DNA from: Erythrobacter sp.
GTDB taxonomy: Bacteria; Pseudomonadota; Alphaproteobacteria; Sphingomonadales; Sphingomonadaceae
Direction: 5' to 3'
Assembly: GCA_029937545.1 (NCBI GenBank)
Contig: JAPYPR010000001.1
Location: 77,730 to 141,729 of the forward strand
Length of the DNA: 64,000 nucleotides
Part shown: one piece after another, positions 6,984 through 15,519 of the stretch
How the letters are laid out: every line of letters starts with the position of its first letter
How positions within the stretch are numbered: position 1 is the first letter of the stretch
Notes under the pieces: generated by a model
Told to the model about the DNA's origin: nothing
The model's input: only the letters and a program-made list of their open reading frames with translations
Database searches by the model: none
Translations under genes and position numbers: made by a program

Positions 6984-9128
6984 TTACCAGATGCGGATGC
7001 GCTCTTCCGGCGGCAGGTAGAGATCGTCCTCCGGCGTCACGTTGAACGCTTCATGCCATTCGTCGAAGTTCCGCACGACGCCGTTCACGCGGTAATAAGG
7101 TGGGCTGTGCGGATCGGTGCGCAGTTGCTGGCGTAGAGCGTCGTCGCGCTGAGCCGTCCGCCAGACCTGTGCCCAAGCGAGGAAGAAGCGCTGGTCGCCG
7201 GTCAGCCCGTCGATCACCGGCACGTCCTTGCCCTCGGTCGCCAGCTTGTAGGCGCGGTAGGCCATCGAGAGACCGCCAAGGTCGCCGATGTTCTCGCCCA
7301 GCGTGAGACGGCCGTTGACGCAGGTTTCGCCATCGTCGAGCGGGCAGAACTGGTTGTACTGGGCCACCAGCGCATCGGTCAGGCCGTCGAAATTGGCGCG
7401 ATCCTCGTCCGTCCACCAGTTCTGGAGCGCGCCGGTGGCGCTGAACTTGGATCCCTGGTCGTCGAAACCGTGGCCGATCTCGTGTCCGATCACGCCACCG
7501 ATCGCGCCGTAATTCACTGCGAGGTCCGCATTCGGCCCGAAGAACGGTTGCTGCAGGATACCGGCAGGGAAAACGATCTCGTTCTTCAGCGGATTGTAAT
7601 AGGCGTTCACCGTCTGCGGCAGCATGCCCCATTCGGTCCGGTCGATCGGGCCGCCCAACTTGTCGAGCATGTCGCACCACGCCCAGTGTGCCGCCGCCAT
7701 CCGATTGCCGAGCGGATCGCCCGCCTTCACATCGAGACCCTCGTAAGTCTCGAGATTGTCGCGATAGCCGATCTTCGGATCGAAGCTGTCGAGCTTGGCC
7801 ATGGCCTGCTCTTTCGAGGCTTCGCTCATCCAGTCGATCTCGGCGAGCGATTCGGCGAGAGCGATGCGCAGGTTCGCGACCAGCTCGTCCATTGCTTCCT
7901 TGCTGGCGGGCGGGAAGTACCGCTCGACGTAGGATGCGCCGAGCAGTTCGCCGAACTGGCTTTCCGTCTCGCCGATTGCGCGTTTCCAGCGCGGGCGCTG
8001 TTCGGGCGTGCCGCGCAGCAGCGTGCCGTAGAACGCGAAGTCGGCCTCATCGATGTCGGAGCCGAGGATGGCGGCGTTGTTGTCGAGAAATTCCTTGATC
8101 GTCCACGCCTTGAGCGTGGCGAGGTCGGTCGTCCCGAGCAGTTCGAGCATGCCGGTGAAGCCCTTGCCCAGCTTCGCCATGGCTTCCGCGTCGAGGCCGA
8201 TTTCCTCGGCCCGCTCCGCGCTCGGGCGCAGGTTGGTCACGACGAAGCGATCCGCCTCACCGAAGCCCGAGGCCTCGATCATGGTCTCGATCGGGAAATC
8301 GTCCGCAAGCTCGCCGAGTTCGGCGGGGGTGAAGGGATTGTAGAACAGGTCGACGTTGCGGCTGGCCGCGCGGTCGCTCGAAATCGTGCGGGCGATGGTG
8401 TCCTCGAAGCCGTATACCGCCATCGCGGCTGCGGCGGGATCCTCGTAACCGGCCTTGCCCATCAGGAAGGTGAGGTACTCCTTGTACTTCGCCTTGATGT
8501 TCTCGCCCTTCTCGCTGGTGTCGGTATAATAATCGCGATCAGGCAGGCCGAGGCCGCCGGAACTGAGATAGACCGAGTAGCGATCGGTTTCCTTGGCATC
8601 GACATTCACCCCGCCGCCAAGAGGCGAAGGGTATCCCGGCGTCGCCCACAGCGTCAGCAGAGCGTCAATGCTGTCGGCGGCCTGTATACGCTCCAGATAC
8701 GGCTGAGCGGCAGACATGCCGGAGGCATCGATAGCATCCGTATCAAGATAGGAATCGTACACCGCCACGATCCGCTTCTCGTTCGCAGTCAGTGAGGCCG
8801 GGTCCTTGGCGTTCAGTTCGTCCACCAGCGTTTTCACGTCGCTGGTGGATTTTTCGCGCAACAGGTTGAAGGCGCCGAAACTGCTGAATTCGGCAGGCAG
8901 GGGGTTGGCGTCGAGCCATTCCTGGTTCGCATAGGCGAAGAAGTCGTCACCCGGATCGACATCCGGGGAAAGCGTTGCCGGATCGAAGCCCCATTCGCCG
9001 AAGCTCATGGTGGGCAGTTCGTTGGTTTCCTCGGCCATGTTGGCTTCGGTATGGTCGTCGGACAGGGCAGGGGTGGCGAGGCCGAGCGCAAGAGCGCTCG
9101 CACCGGCGGCAAGGATGGTACGGATCAT
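6984..9128 (-). CDS. M13 (neprilysin-like) secreted zinc metallopeptidase
   Basis: A 714-aa periplasmic endopeptidase of the M13/PepO family. The chosen ATG (9128) begins MIRTILAAGASALALGLA, a clear signal peptide; the track ORF adds 20 unsupported residues. The N-terminal M13 domain is followed by the catalytic domain with the zinc motif GVIGHEIGHGFDDQG (about residue 547) and the downstream glutamate ligand in ENIGDLGG. A C-terminal YRVNGVVRNFDEWHEAF matches the usual substrate-binding end. The final residues IRIW replace the CRVW seen in many relatives. Confidence 0.95.
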   Translation of the reverse strand: MIRTILAAGASALALGLATPALSDDHTEANMAEETNELPTMSFGEWGFDPATLSPDVDPGDDFFAYANQEWLDANPLPAEFSSFGAFNLLREKSTSDVKTLVDELNAKDPASLTANEKRIVAVYDSYLDTDAIDASGMSAAQPYLERIQAADSIDALLTLWATPGYPSPLGGGVNVDAKETDRYSVYLSSGGLGLPDRDYYTDTSEKGENIKAKYKEYLTFLMGKAGYEDPAAAAMAVYGFEDTIARTISSDRAASRNVDLFYNPFTPAELGELADDFPIETMIEASGFGEADRFVVTNLRPSAERAEEIGLDAEAMAKLGKGFTGMLELLGTTDLATLKAWTIKEFLDNNAAILGSDIDEADFAFYGTLLRGTPEQRPRWKRAIGETESQFGELLGASYVERYFPPASKEAMDELVANLRIALAESLAEIDWMSEASKEQAMAKLDSFDPKIGYRDNLETYEGLDVKAGDPLGNRMAAAHWAWCDMLDKLGGPIDRTEWGMLPQTVNAYYNPLKNEIVFPAGILQQPFFGPNADLAVNYGAIGGVIGHEIGHGFDDQGSKFSATGALQNWWTDEDRANFDGLTDALVAQYNQFCPLDDGETCVNGRLTLGENIGDLGGLSMAYRAYKLATEGKDVPVIDGLTGDQRFFLAWAQVWRTAQRDDALRQQLRTDPHSPPYYRVNGVVRNFDEWHEAFNVTPEDDLYLPPEERIRIW

Positions 9129-9254
9129 TATGTGCAGTCTCCCAATCGCAGTCACCCGGCCGCAGGGAGGCCGGAATCGGATAATCATTAACTAACAGCT
9201 TTCGTCGCGCGTGCGATGCAGTTTGTCGGCTCAAACAATGGTTTGGGCGAGGAA

Positions 9255-11138
9255 TCAGACGGTTTCGAGCACGAATTGCAGCTTTGCGAGCCGCGCATAG
9301 AGCCCGCCGTTCGCCGAAAGCTGGTCATGCGTGCCCTGCTCGACGATCCGTCCATCCTCCATCACCACGATGCGGTTCGCAGCACGCACGGTCGACAGGC
9401 GGTGCGCGATGACCAGCGTGGTGCGCTCCGCCATCAGGTGCTCGAGCGCATCCTGCACCAGCCGTTCGCTTTCCGCGTCGAGAGCGCTGGTCGCTTCGTC
9501 CAGCAGCAGGATCGGCGCATCGCGCAGCAACGCGCGAGCGATGGCCAGCCGCTGGCGCTGCCCGCCCGATAGCTGCGTGCCGCTCTCGCCGAGATAAGTG
9601 TCGAGGCCCTTGGGCAGCTTCTCGAGAAATTCCGCCGCATTGGCTGCCCGCGCTGCGGACCAGATTGCCTCGTCGCTCGCGTCCCAGTTGCCATAGCGCA
9701 GGTTGTCGCGGGCATTGGCGCTGAACAGCACGCCTTCCTGCGGGACATAGGCCATGCGGCGACGGATTTGCGCCGGGTCCGCGCCGGTCAGCGGCACGCC
9801 GTCGAGGCGGATGGAGCCGGCCTGCGGATCGTAAAAGCGCTCGGACAACTGGAAGATCGTCGATTTGCCCGCTCCGGAAGGACCGACGATCGCGACGGTC
9901 TCGCCCGGTTCGACTTCGAGGTTGAAGTCGATCAGTGCCGGCGCCTCCAGCCGCGTGGGGTAACGGAACGTCACGTTGCGGAACGACAGGCTGCCGCGCG
10001 GCGGTTCGGGCAGGATCTGCGGGCGGGCGGGCGGAGTGATGGTCGGCGTTTCCTCGAGCAGTTCGGCCAAGCGGCTCGCCGCTCCGGAACCGCGCAGCAA
10101 GTCGCCATATACCTCGGTCAGCGCGCCGAAGGCACCTGCCACCAGGCCCGCCGTCAGCACGAAGGCGGCGATGGTCCCGCCCGATATGGTGCCCTCGCCA
10201 ACGGCCTCCGCGCCGCGCCAGACCAGCAGCGTGATCCCGCCGAAGACGCACAGGATCACCACCGCGGTCATGATCGCGCGGATGATGACGCGCCGCTTGG
10301 CGACGATGAAAGTTCGCTCGACGGCGGCCTCGAACCGTTCGTGCTCGCGGGTTTCCTGGTTAAAGCCCTGCACGATCTTCATCGCGGAGAGCACCTCGGT
10401 CACCATTGCGCCGATATCGGCCACCCGATCCTGGCTGGTGCGGCTGACCTTGCGCAGGCGCCGTCCGAAATAGGTGATTGGGACGACGACTGCCGGGATG
10501 ACGAGGAACAGCCCCATCGTGAGGCTCGGCACGAGCCAGAAGAGATACGCCGTCCCGCCGATCGCCATCAGCATATTGCGCAACGCCACCGAGATCGTAG
10601 TGCCGACCACTGTCTCGATCAGCGCCGTGTCGCTGGTCATGCGGCTGGAGATTTCCTTGGGGCTGTTCTCTTCATAGAAGCCCGGAGCCAGCCGCAGCAA
10701 GTTGCGCTGCACGCGCAGACGAATGTCGGCGACGACGCGCTCGCCGAGCCAGCTGACGAAATAGAACCGCATTGCCGTGCCTACCGCGAGCACGGCGACA
10801 ATACCGAGCAGCGACTGGAACCAGAAGCGCATTTCGTCCGCATTGCCACCTTCGGCAAAGCCGCGGTCGATCACCATCTTGAACCCGGCCGGGATGGCCA
10901 GGGTCGCGCCGGCGGTGATGAACAACGCGAGAATCGCGAGAGCTACGTGGCCGGGGTATCGCTTCGCCGATTGCCAGACCATGCGCAGCGGCTTGAGCGA
11001 GCGCGGTTGCTCCTCGCCCCCGCGCCCCTTGCGCTGGAACAACCGCCTTTTCCGCGGTGCAGTATCGGCCGGCCCGTCCATGCGGCTCACGTAAGCGCGG
11101 CGGACGCGAAAATCCACAGCGGACGCGGACTTCGGCAC
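9255..11138 (-). CDS. ABC exporter with fused membrane and ATPase domains (MsbA-like)
   Basis: A 627-aa half-transporter. An ABC type-1 transmembrane domain of about six helices (about residues 60-360) precedes a nucleotide-binding domain with Walker A GPSGAGKST, signature LSGGQRQRLAIARAL, Walker B ILLLDEATSALD and H-loop IAHRLST. Homologues export lipids or drugs; the substrate here cannot be read from the sequence. The GTG at 11138 is preceded by GGGAGGGAA and gives an N-terminus MPKSASAVDF; an internal ATG (MDGPAD) is an alternative. The 36 extra residues in the track overlap the phaZ control region and were dropped. It is divergent from phaZ. Confidence 0.93.
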   Translation of the reverse strand: MPKSASAVDFRVRRAYVSRMDGPADTAPRKRRLFQRKGRGGEEQPRSLKPLRMVWQSAKRYPGHVALAILALFITAGATLAIPAGFKMVIDRGFAEGGNADEMRFWFQSLLGIVAVLAVGTAMRFYFVSWLGERVVADIRLRVQRNLLRLAPGFYEENSPKEISSRMTSDTALIETVVGTTISVALRNMLMAIGGTAYLFWLVPSLTMGLFLVIPAVVVPITYFGRRLRKVSRTSQDRVADIGAMVTEVLSAMKIVQGFNQETREHERFEAAVERTFIVAKRRVIIRAIMTAVVILCVFGGITLLVWRGAEAVGEGTISGGTIAAFVLTAGLVAGAFGALTEVYGDLLRGSGAASRLAELLEETPTITPPARPQILPEPPRGSLSFRNVTFRYPTRLEAPALIDFNLEVEPGETVAIVGPSGAGKSTIFQLSERFYDPQAGSIRLDGVPLTGADPAQIRRRMAYVPQEGVLFSANARDNLRYGNWDASDEAIWSAARAANAAEFLEKLPKGLDTYLGESGTQLSGGQRQRLAIARALLRDAPILLLDEATSALDAESERLVQDALEHLMAERTTLVIAHRLSTVRAANRIVVMEDGRIVEQGTHDQLSANGGLYARLAKLQFVLETV

Positions 11139-11149
11139 ATTTCCCTCCC

Positions 11150-11164
11150 TTGTGCATTGCACAA
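11150..11164. promoter_or_regulatory. Perfect palindrome between the ABC exporter and phaZ genes (PhaR-like operator candidate)
   Basis: TTGTGCA-T-TGCACAA is a perfect 7-bp inverted repeat. It sits 12 bp outside the exporter GTG and 80 bp upstream of phaZ. The TGC/GCA half-sites resemble those described for PhaR, the PHB-responsive repressor of alphaproteobacteria. Assignment to PhaR is inference from the neighbouring gene and from half-site similarity. Confidence 0.5.
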
Positions 11165-11244
11165 TGGGCGCAGAGCCGTCAGGATACCCGACTTTCAGGT
11201 CGCGGCACGGTAAAAGACGAACCACCGGCCAGCAGGGGACGAAC

Positions 11245-12483
11245 ATGTTATACCACGCCTACGAACTCCAGCGCAGCTGGCTCAATTCCGCCAGTGCCTG
11301 GGCTTCGATCGGGGCGGAGATGCTCTCCAATCCGTCGAACCCGATGAACTATGTGGGCCCGATGGGCTATATGGGCCTGGGCTCGACAGCCGCGAGCGCG
11401 CTGGAAGTTTTCGCCCATGCCGCTGCGCCCTATGGCAAGCCGGCCTGGGGTATCGAGGCGGTCGAAGTGGACGGTAAATCCGATCCTGTGATCGAGGCGA
11501 CCGTCGTCAATCGCCCGTTTGGCGATTTGAAAGAGTTTTACCGCGAGAGCCTGCCCGAAGATGCGCCGCGCCTGCTGGTAGTCGCCCCGATGAGTGGCCA
11601 TTTCGCCACCCTGCTGCGCGGCACGGTGGAGCGGATGCTCCAGAACTACCGCGTCTTCGTGACCGACTGGGCCGATGCCAAGACCGTTCCGCTGCACGAG
11701 GGCGAGTTCGATCTCGACGATTACATCGATTACGTTATCGGTTTCCTCGAGCATATCGGTAAAGGCGCGAATGTGATGGCAGTATGCCAGCCGTCGGTAC
11801 CGGTGTTCGCCGCCACCGCAATCATGAACCGCGACAAGCACCCCTGCGCGCCGAAGACGCTGACCATGATGGGCGGCCCGATCGACACGCGCTGTTCGCC
11901 GACCACGGTCAACGATCTCGCCATGGATCGCCCGATCGAGTGGTTCCGCCACAATGTCATCGCGACCGTGCCGATGCAGTATCGCGGCGCAGGGCGGCGG
12001 GTCTATCCCGGCTTCATGCAGCTGGCCGGCTTCATGAGCATGAATCTCGGCAATCACCTGATGAGCCATTATGAGATGTTCAAGCATCTCACCGCGGGCG
12101 ACGATGAAAGCGCGCAGGCGACCAAGGATTTTTACGACGAATATCGCAGCGTCGCCGACATGACGGCGGAGTTCTATCTCCAGACCGTGGAAGTCGTTTT
12201 CCAGGACCACGCCCTGCCGAACGGAACCTTCGCCCATCGCGGCAAGCGCGTCGATCTCGGCGACATCGCCGACACCGCGATCCTGGCGATCGAAGGCGAG
12301 CGCGATGACATCTCGGGCCTAGGCCAGACCCGCGCCGCGCTGGAGTTGACGCCGGGCCTCGATACATCGAAGAAGCGCTATTTCATGGCGGAAGGCGCAG
12401 GCCATTACGGCATCTTCAACGGCAGCCGCTGGCGCACGAAAATCGCCCCGGTGGTCGAGGAATTCATAGCCACGCATGGATGA
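11245..12483 (+). CDS. phaZ: Intracellular polyhydroxyalkanoate depolymerase
   Basis: Degrades stored PHB granules to release 3-hydroxybutyrate. The 412-aa protein matches the PhaZ1-type alpha/beta-hydrolases: AYELQRSWLNSAS near the start and a nucleophile elbow AVCQPSVPV with Cys181 in place of Ser, as in the Ralstonia PhaZ1 enzyme. ILAIEGERDDISGLGQT (Asp) and EGAGHYGIFNG (His) complete the triad. The ATG at 11245 follows AGCAGGGGACGAAC, a strong ribosome-binding site. Its stop overlaps the following nucleotidyltransferase remnant by 8 bp. The palindrome at 11150 may control it; phaB is 26 kb away. Confidence 0.95.
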   Translation: MLYHAYELQRSWLNSASAWASIGAEMLSNPSNPMNYVGPMGYMGLGSTAASALEVFAHAAAPYGKPAWGIEAVEVDGKSDPVIEATVVNRPFGDLKEFYRESLPEDAPRLLVVAPMSGHFATLLRGTVERMLQNYRVFVTDWADAKTVPLHEGEFDLDDYIDYVIGFLEHIGKGANVMAVCQPSVPVFAATAIMNRDKHPCAPKTLTMMGGPIDTRCSPTTVNDLAMDRPIEWFRHNVIATVPMQYRGAGRRVYPGFMQLAGFMSMNLGNHLMSHYEMFKHLTAGDDESAQATKDFYDEYRSVADMTAEFYLQTVEVVFQDHALPNGTFAHRGKRVDLGDIADTAILAIEGERDDISGLGQTRAALELTPGLDTSKKRYFMAEGAGHYGIFNGSRWRTKIAPVVEEFIATHG

Positions 12484-12988
12484 ACCCGGCGATCGCATTC
12501 CGCCGGATGTAAGAACCGAGATCGATCGGCGCCTGTCGATCATTTGGGAGAGGGAGGGCGTTCGTCCGCTACTCGCGCTCGAATCGGGTTCGCGCGCATG
12601 GGGCTTTCCCAGTCCCGACAGCGATTACGATGTGCGGTTCATATATGCGCGCCCTTTATCTGCGTATCTTTCCCTGCAGCCGATCCGGGACATCATAGAG
12701 CAGCCGATCGTCGATGAGATCGATCTTAACGGATGGGACGTTTACAAGGCGCTGGGCCTGATGCTCCGTACCGATCTCGACAGTGACACCATCGCCGAGA
12801 TTGACGAAATGACTGCACTAAAGGCGGTAACGCGGGATCCAGGCAGCGCCGATGCCCGGCCACGGATCGACAGCCTGATCTGAGAGGAAATCGCGAAAGT
12901 GGATCTGGTGGAAGAACGCGACTGCGCCGAAAGGTTCGTGCGTAACGCCGATGAAATCTTTTCCCGGCTGCTGACCACCACAACCTGA
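12476..12988 (+). pseudogene. Decayed COG3541 (YcgL-type) nucleotidyltransferase
   Basis: The N-terminus carries the Pol-beta-type signature ESGSRAWGFPSPDSDYDVRF and INGW-like LNGWDVYKALGLMLR, then jumps directly to TDLDSDTIAEIDEMTALKA, which resembles the C-terminal helix of full-length homologues. About 110 central residues are missing. A TGA stops the ORF after RIDSLI (12881-12883), but the same frame continues as EEIAKVDLVEERD...EIFSRLL, the normal family end, to a second TGA at 12988. The gene therefore carries an internal deletion and a premature stop. It was coupled to phaZ by an ATGGATGA overlap. A functional short form is possible but unlikely. Confidence 0.8.
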
Positions 12989-12991
12989 GGG

Positions 12992-13594
12992 TCAAACCGG
13001 CGGCGGCTCCTGTCGACGCCCGAAAAGCTTGCCGATGATGCGCCTGGCGATGATAAGCAGCCAGATGGTCAGGCCGAGCAGCAGGACCGCGATCCCCGCT
13101 GCGATCAGCGGGAATTCGTAAGCGAGATAGAGCAGGCCGACTGTCGCCACGTCCTCGGCAGTCGAGACGGCGACATTGCTGACCGGTTCGGGGCTCGCAT
13201 TGACCACGCCGCGCGCGCCGGCCTTGCCTGCGTGGGCAGCGAAGCTGGCCCCGCCGCCGAGGAGGAAGGCGACCACCTGCACTGCCGGATCCGACGGGTC
13301 GACGATGGCCAGCGCCAGTAGCGCCCCGCCGATCGGTCGCACGAAAGTGTGCACCGCATCCCAGATCGAGTCGAGCCACATCACCTTGTCGGCAAAGAAT
13401 TCCGCCACGGCAGCCAGAGCCGCGAAGCTCATTACCCACGGGCTGGCCAGCACATCGAGGCTTGCGAGATGCTCGGGCAGGGGAACCACGTCCGTCCGCA
13501 TGGCGAGGCCGGTGGCGAAGACACAGAGATACAGCCGCCAGCCGGCCAACAGGCTGACGCTTCCCGCGATGCCGATGATTTCCATGATGCCCAT
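12992..13594 (-). CDS. DUF4126 family membrane protein
   Basis: A 200-aa integral membrane protein with four or five hydrophobic segments. It has the DUF4126 features: GWRLYLCVFATGLAMR near the N-terminus, a central FFADKVMWLDSIWDAVHTFVRPIGGALLA and a Gly-rich ASFAAHAGKAGARG. The C-terminus is basic and Pro-rich (RRQEPPPV). No function is known for the family. It is convergent with the nucleotidyltransferase remnant (3-bp gap) and divergent from the DUF2807 gene. MEIIG, three codons inside, is an alternative start. Confidence 0.87.
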   Translation of the reverse strand: MGIMEIIGIAGSVSLLAGWRLYLCVFATGLAMRTDVVPLPEHLASLDVLASPWVMSFAALAAVAEFFADKVMWLDSIWDAVHTFVRPIGGALLALAIVDPSDPAVQVVAFLLGGGASFAAHAGKAGARGVVNASPEPVSNVAVSTAEDVATVGLLYLAYEFPLIAAGIAVLLLGLTIWLLIIARRIIGKLFGRRQEPPPV

Positions 13595-13697
13595 GCATGC
13601 GCAGCATAAGCCTCAACGGCGCATTTCGTCCAACGGCATTCGTCGCCCGATGGACGATCGACGTGCGGATTGACCACCGCCCAATCGATCCCCTAAC

Positions 13698-13713
13698 GTT
13701 TACACCTGTAAAC
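13698..13713. promoter_or_regulatory. Perfect 16-bp palindrome upstream of the DUF2807 gene
   Basis: GTTTACA-CC-TGTAAAC is a perfect inverted repeat 13 bp before the ATG at 13727 and about 100 bp from the divergent DUF4126 start. Size and symmetry fit a dimeric repressor site (TetR-like, for example). The position next to the start codon suggests repression of the DUF2807 gene. The regulator is not identifiable here. Confidence 0.5.
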
Positions 13714-13726
13714 ACACGGGAATTCG

Positions 13727-14488
13727 ATGATGACGAAACTCAAGATTTTAACCGCGACCTGCGGCGCTCTTGTCGCGCTGGCAGCCTGCGGCGGGGCTAC
13801 AGCAGGCGACAAGGGCGGCTGGAAAGCCTCAAGCTACGGCTATGGCGATAATCAGATCATCGGTTCGGGTGAACTCGTGACCGAGAACCGCTCGATCGGT
13901 AGCTTCGACCGACTGGCGATCGATGGTCCGATCGATGTCGTCATCCGTCAGAGCGCTTCCCGGTCGCTGGTGATTATCGCCGAGGACAATCTTATCGATC
14001 TGGTCCGCGCGCGCAGCGAGGACGGGACGCTGTCGCTCGACACGACTGGCAGCTTCCGCACGCGTATCGGTATCCGCGCGGTGCTGACGGTGCCGACCCT
14101 CGATGCGGTCGCGATCAATGCCAGCGGCGACGTGCGGTTCGACGGGTGGAACGCTCGCGCGATCGACCTCGCGATTGCCGGGTCGGGCGAAATCGTGCTG
14201 GGCGGCGAGGTGGGTGATGTCCGCGCGCTGATCGGTGGCTCGGGCGATATCGACCTTGCCCCTGCGCGCTTGTCCTACGTCGACGCCGACATCGAGGGTT
14301 CGGGCGAAATCCGCATGGGCTCGCTGCGCAAGCTGGATGCGACGCTCAACGGCTCGGGCATCATCGAGGCGGGCGACGTAGGGGAACTCGACGCGGTGCT
14401 CAACGGCTCGGGCGAAATCCGCTACCGTTCGGCGAAGCGGATCCTGCGTCGGGAACGCAACGGCTCGGGCCGCATCGCACGGCGCTGA
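13727..14488 (+). CDS. Head-GIN/DUF2807 domain lipoprotein
   Basis: A 253-aa predicted envelope protein. The N-terminus has a signal with lipobox LAACGG (cysteine about residue 22). The mature part is a DUF2807 beta-solenoid: RSIGSFDRLAIDGPIDVVIRQ opens the domain, and short turns GSGEI, GSGDI, GSGEI, NGSG recur every 18-20 residues. The family is presumed to be an adhesin-like or autotransporter-like solenoid; no activity is established. A palindrome lies just upstream. ATGATG gives two adjacent start choices (13727 or 13730). Confidence 0.88.
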   Translation: MMTKLKILTATCGALVALAACGGATAGDKGGWKASSYGYGDNQIIGSGELVTENRSIGSFDRLAIDGPIDVVIRQSASRSLVIIAEDNLIDLVRARSEDGTLSLDTTGSFRTRIGIRAVLTVPTLDAVAINASGDVRFDGWNARAIDLAIAGSGEIVLGGEVGDVRALIGGSGDIDLAPARLSYVDADIEGSGEIRMGSLRKLDATLNGSGIIEAGDVGELDAVLNGSGEIRYRSAKRILRRERNGSGRIARR

Positions 14489-14500
14489 GGCGGCGGAGCG

Positions 14501-15502
14501 TCAGGCGGAGCCGCTACGCTCCGCCTCGACATCGTAGGGTCGACCGAACCGCCCCTGCGGAATTTCGAGCGCGTCGCGATCCCAATCGCCCAGATCGGCG
14601 ACGGCGCCATAGCTGCCTTCGAGAAAGTCCAGCAGAGTGCCGTCCCGGTCGGCTCTTTCTCGAACGGCGGCATAGGGCAGGACGAACTCGCCAAGATCGG
14701 AATGCCAGAAGGCGGCATCGGGGCGCACTGTGCGGTCTCCCAGCCCATCGGGCGTCGGGTAGCCATAGGCATAGAACGCCGCCTGGCTCGACGCCCCCGC
14801 CGCCGAGCCGGAAGCCTGCGCCGGCGACTTCGTGGCTATAGGCTTCGCGCGTGACGCGATCGGGCAAATTGGGAAACCCGCCCGGGTGGAGCGGGGCTTT
14901 GCGGCCCGAGAAGCGGGTCACCGCGAGGTCGAGACTGCCCCAGAACAGGTGGCTCGGGCTCGATTTGCCGACGAAGCCTGATCGGAACCGCTCGAAAATG
15001 CAACTGGCGTCGGAAAAGGCGCGGTGGATGCGGGTGAGCGTCGCAGCGTCCCACTCGCGATCCGCCGGATGCGGGTGAGCGTCGCAGCGTCCCACTCGCG
15101 ATCCGCCGTATCCTCGCGGAAGGGTATCGCCTCCTCCACCTCATTCGGCCCGCCGGAGATGTCGGTCGTCGCGCCAGCACGACGGAGCAGGTCGGTTAGC
15201 TGTTCGTGGAAGCGCGCGACGCTTTGCCCGGCGACGCCGAAACGCTCCGTGAAGCCGGCCGATGTTTCGACCATGACTGCATTCGACAGGCAATCGAAAA
15301 GCACTTCGGCTTCGCCATCCGCCATCTCGACCGGATAGGTGCGAAAGCCGCGCGGGACGACGCGCATGGCCAGTTGCCAGCTATGGTTGCACCACGGCAG
15401 CGCCCGCGTCGGCAGCTTGCCGACGACCTGGAGATAGGCGTGCAGGCTTTCGATGACCGGGCGGTCGGCCTCGTAGTCGAGTTCTGGCCACCACTCGGTC
15501 AT
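14501..15502 (-). pseudogene. DUF5996 family gene broken by a 41-bp tandem duplication and a second frameshift
   Basis: The intact start MTEWWPELDYEADRPVIESL and the frame through FREDTADREWDAATLTRI match DUF5996 proteins. There a 41-bp segment is duplicated in tandem (15026-15107), shifting the frame by 41 mod 3 = 2. After skipping one copy the reading resumes as HRAFSDASCIFERFR...REAYSHEVAGAGF. A second shift lies at a C5 run (14794-14798; G5 in the gene), where dropping one base restores ASSQAAFYAYGYPTPDGL and then RPDAAFWHSDLGEFVLPYA to the end. The original protein would be about 320 aa. The homopolymer shift could be a sequencing error; the duplication cannot be explained that way. Confidence 0.85.
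15026..15107. repeat. 41-bp exact tandem duplication (two copies)
   Basis: Copies 15026-15066 and 15067-15107 are identical, beginning GGATGCGGGTGAGC and ending CGATCCGCC. They lie inside the DUF5996 gene and cause its first frameshift. The exact identity indicates a recent event. Confidence 0.95.
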
Positions 15503-15519
15503 CGCAACTCCCTTGCTCT

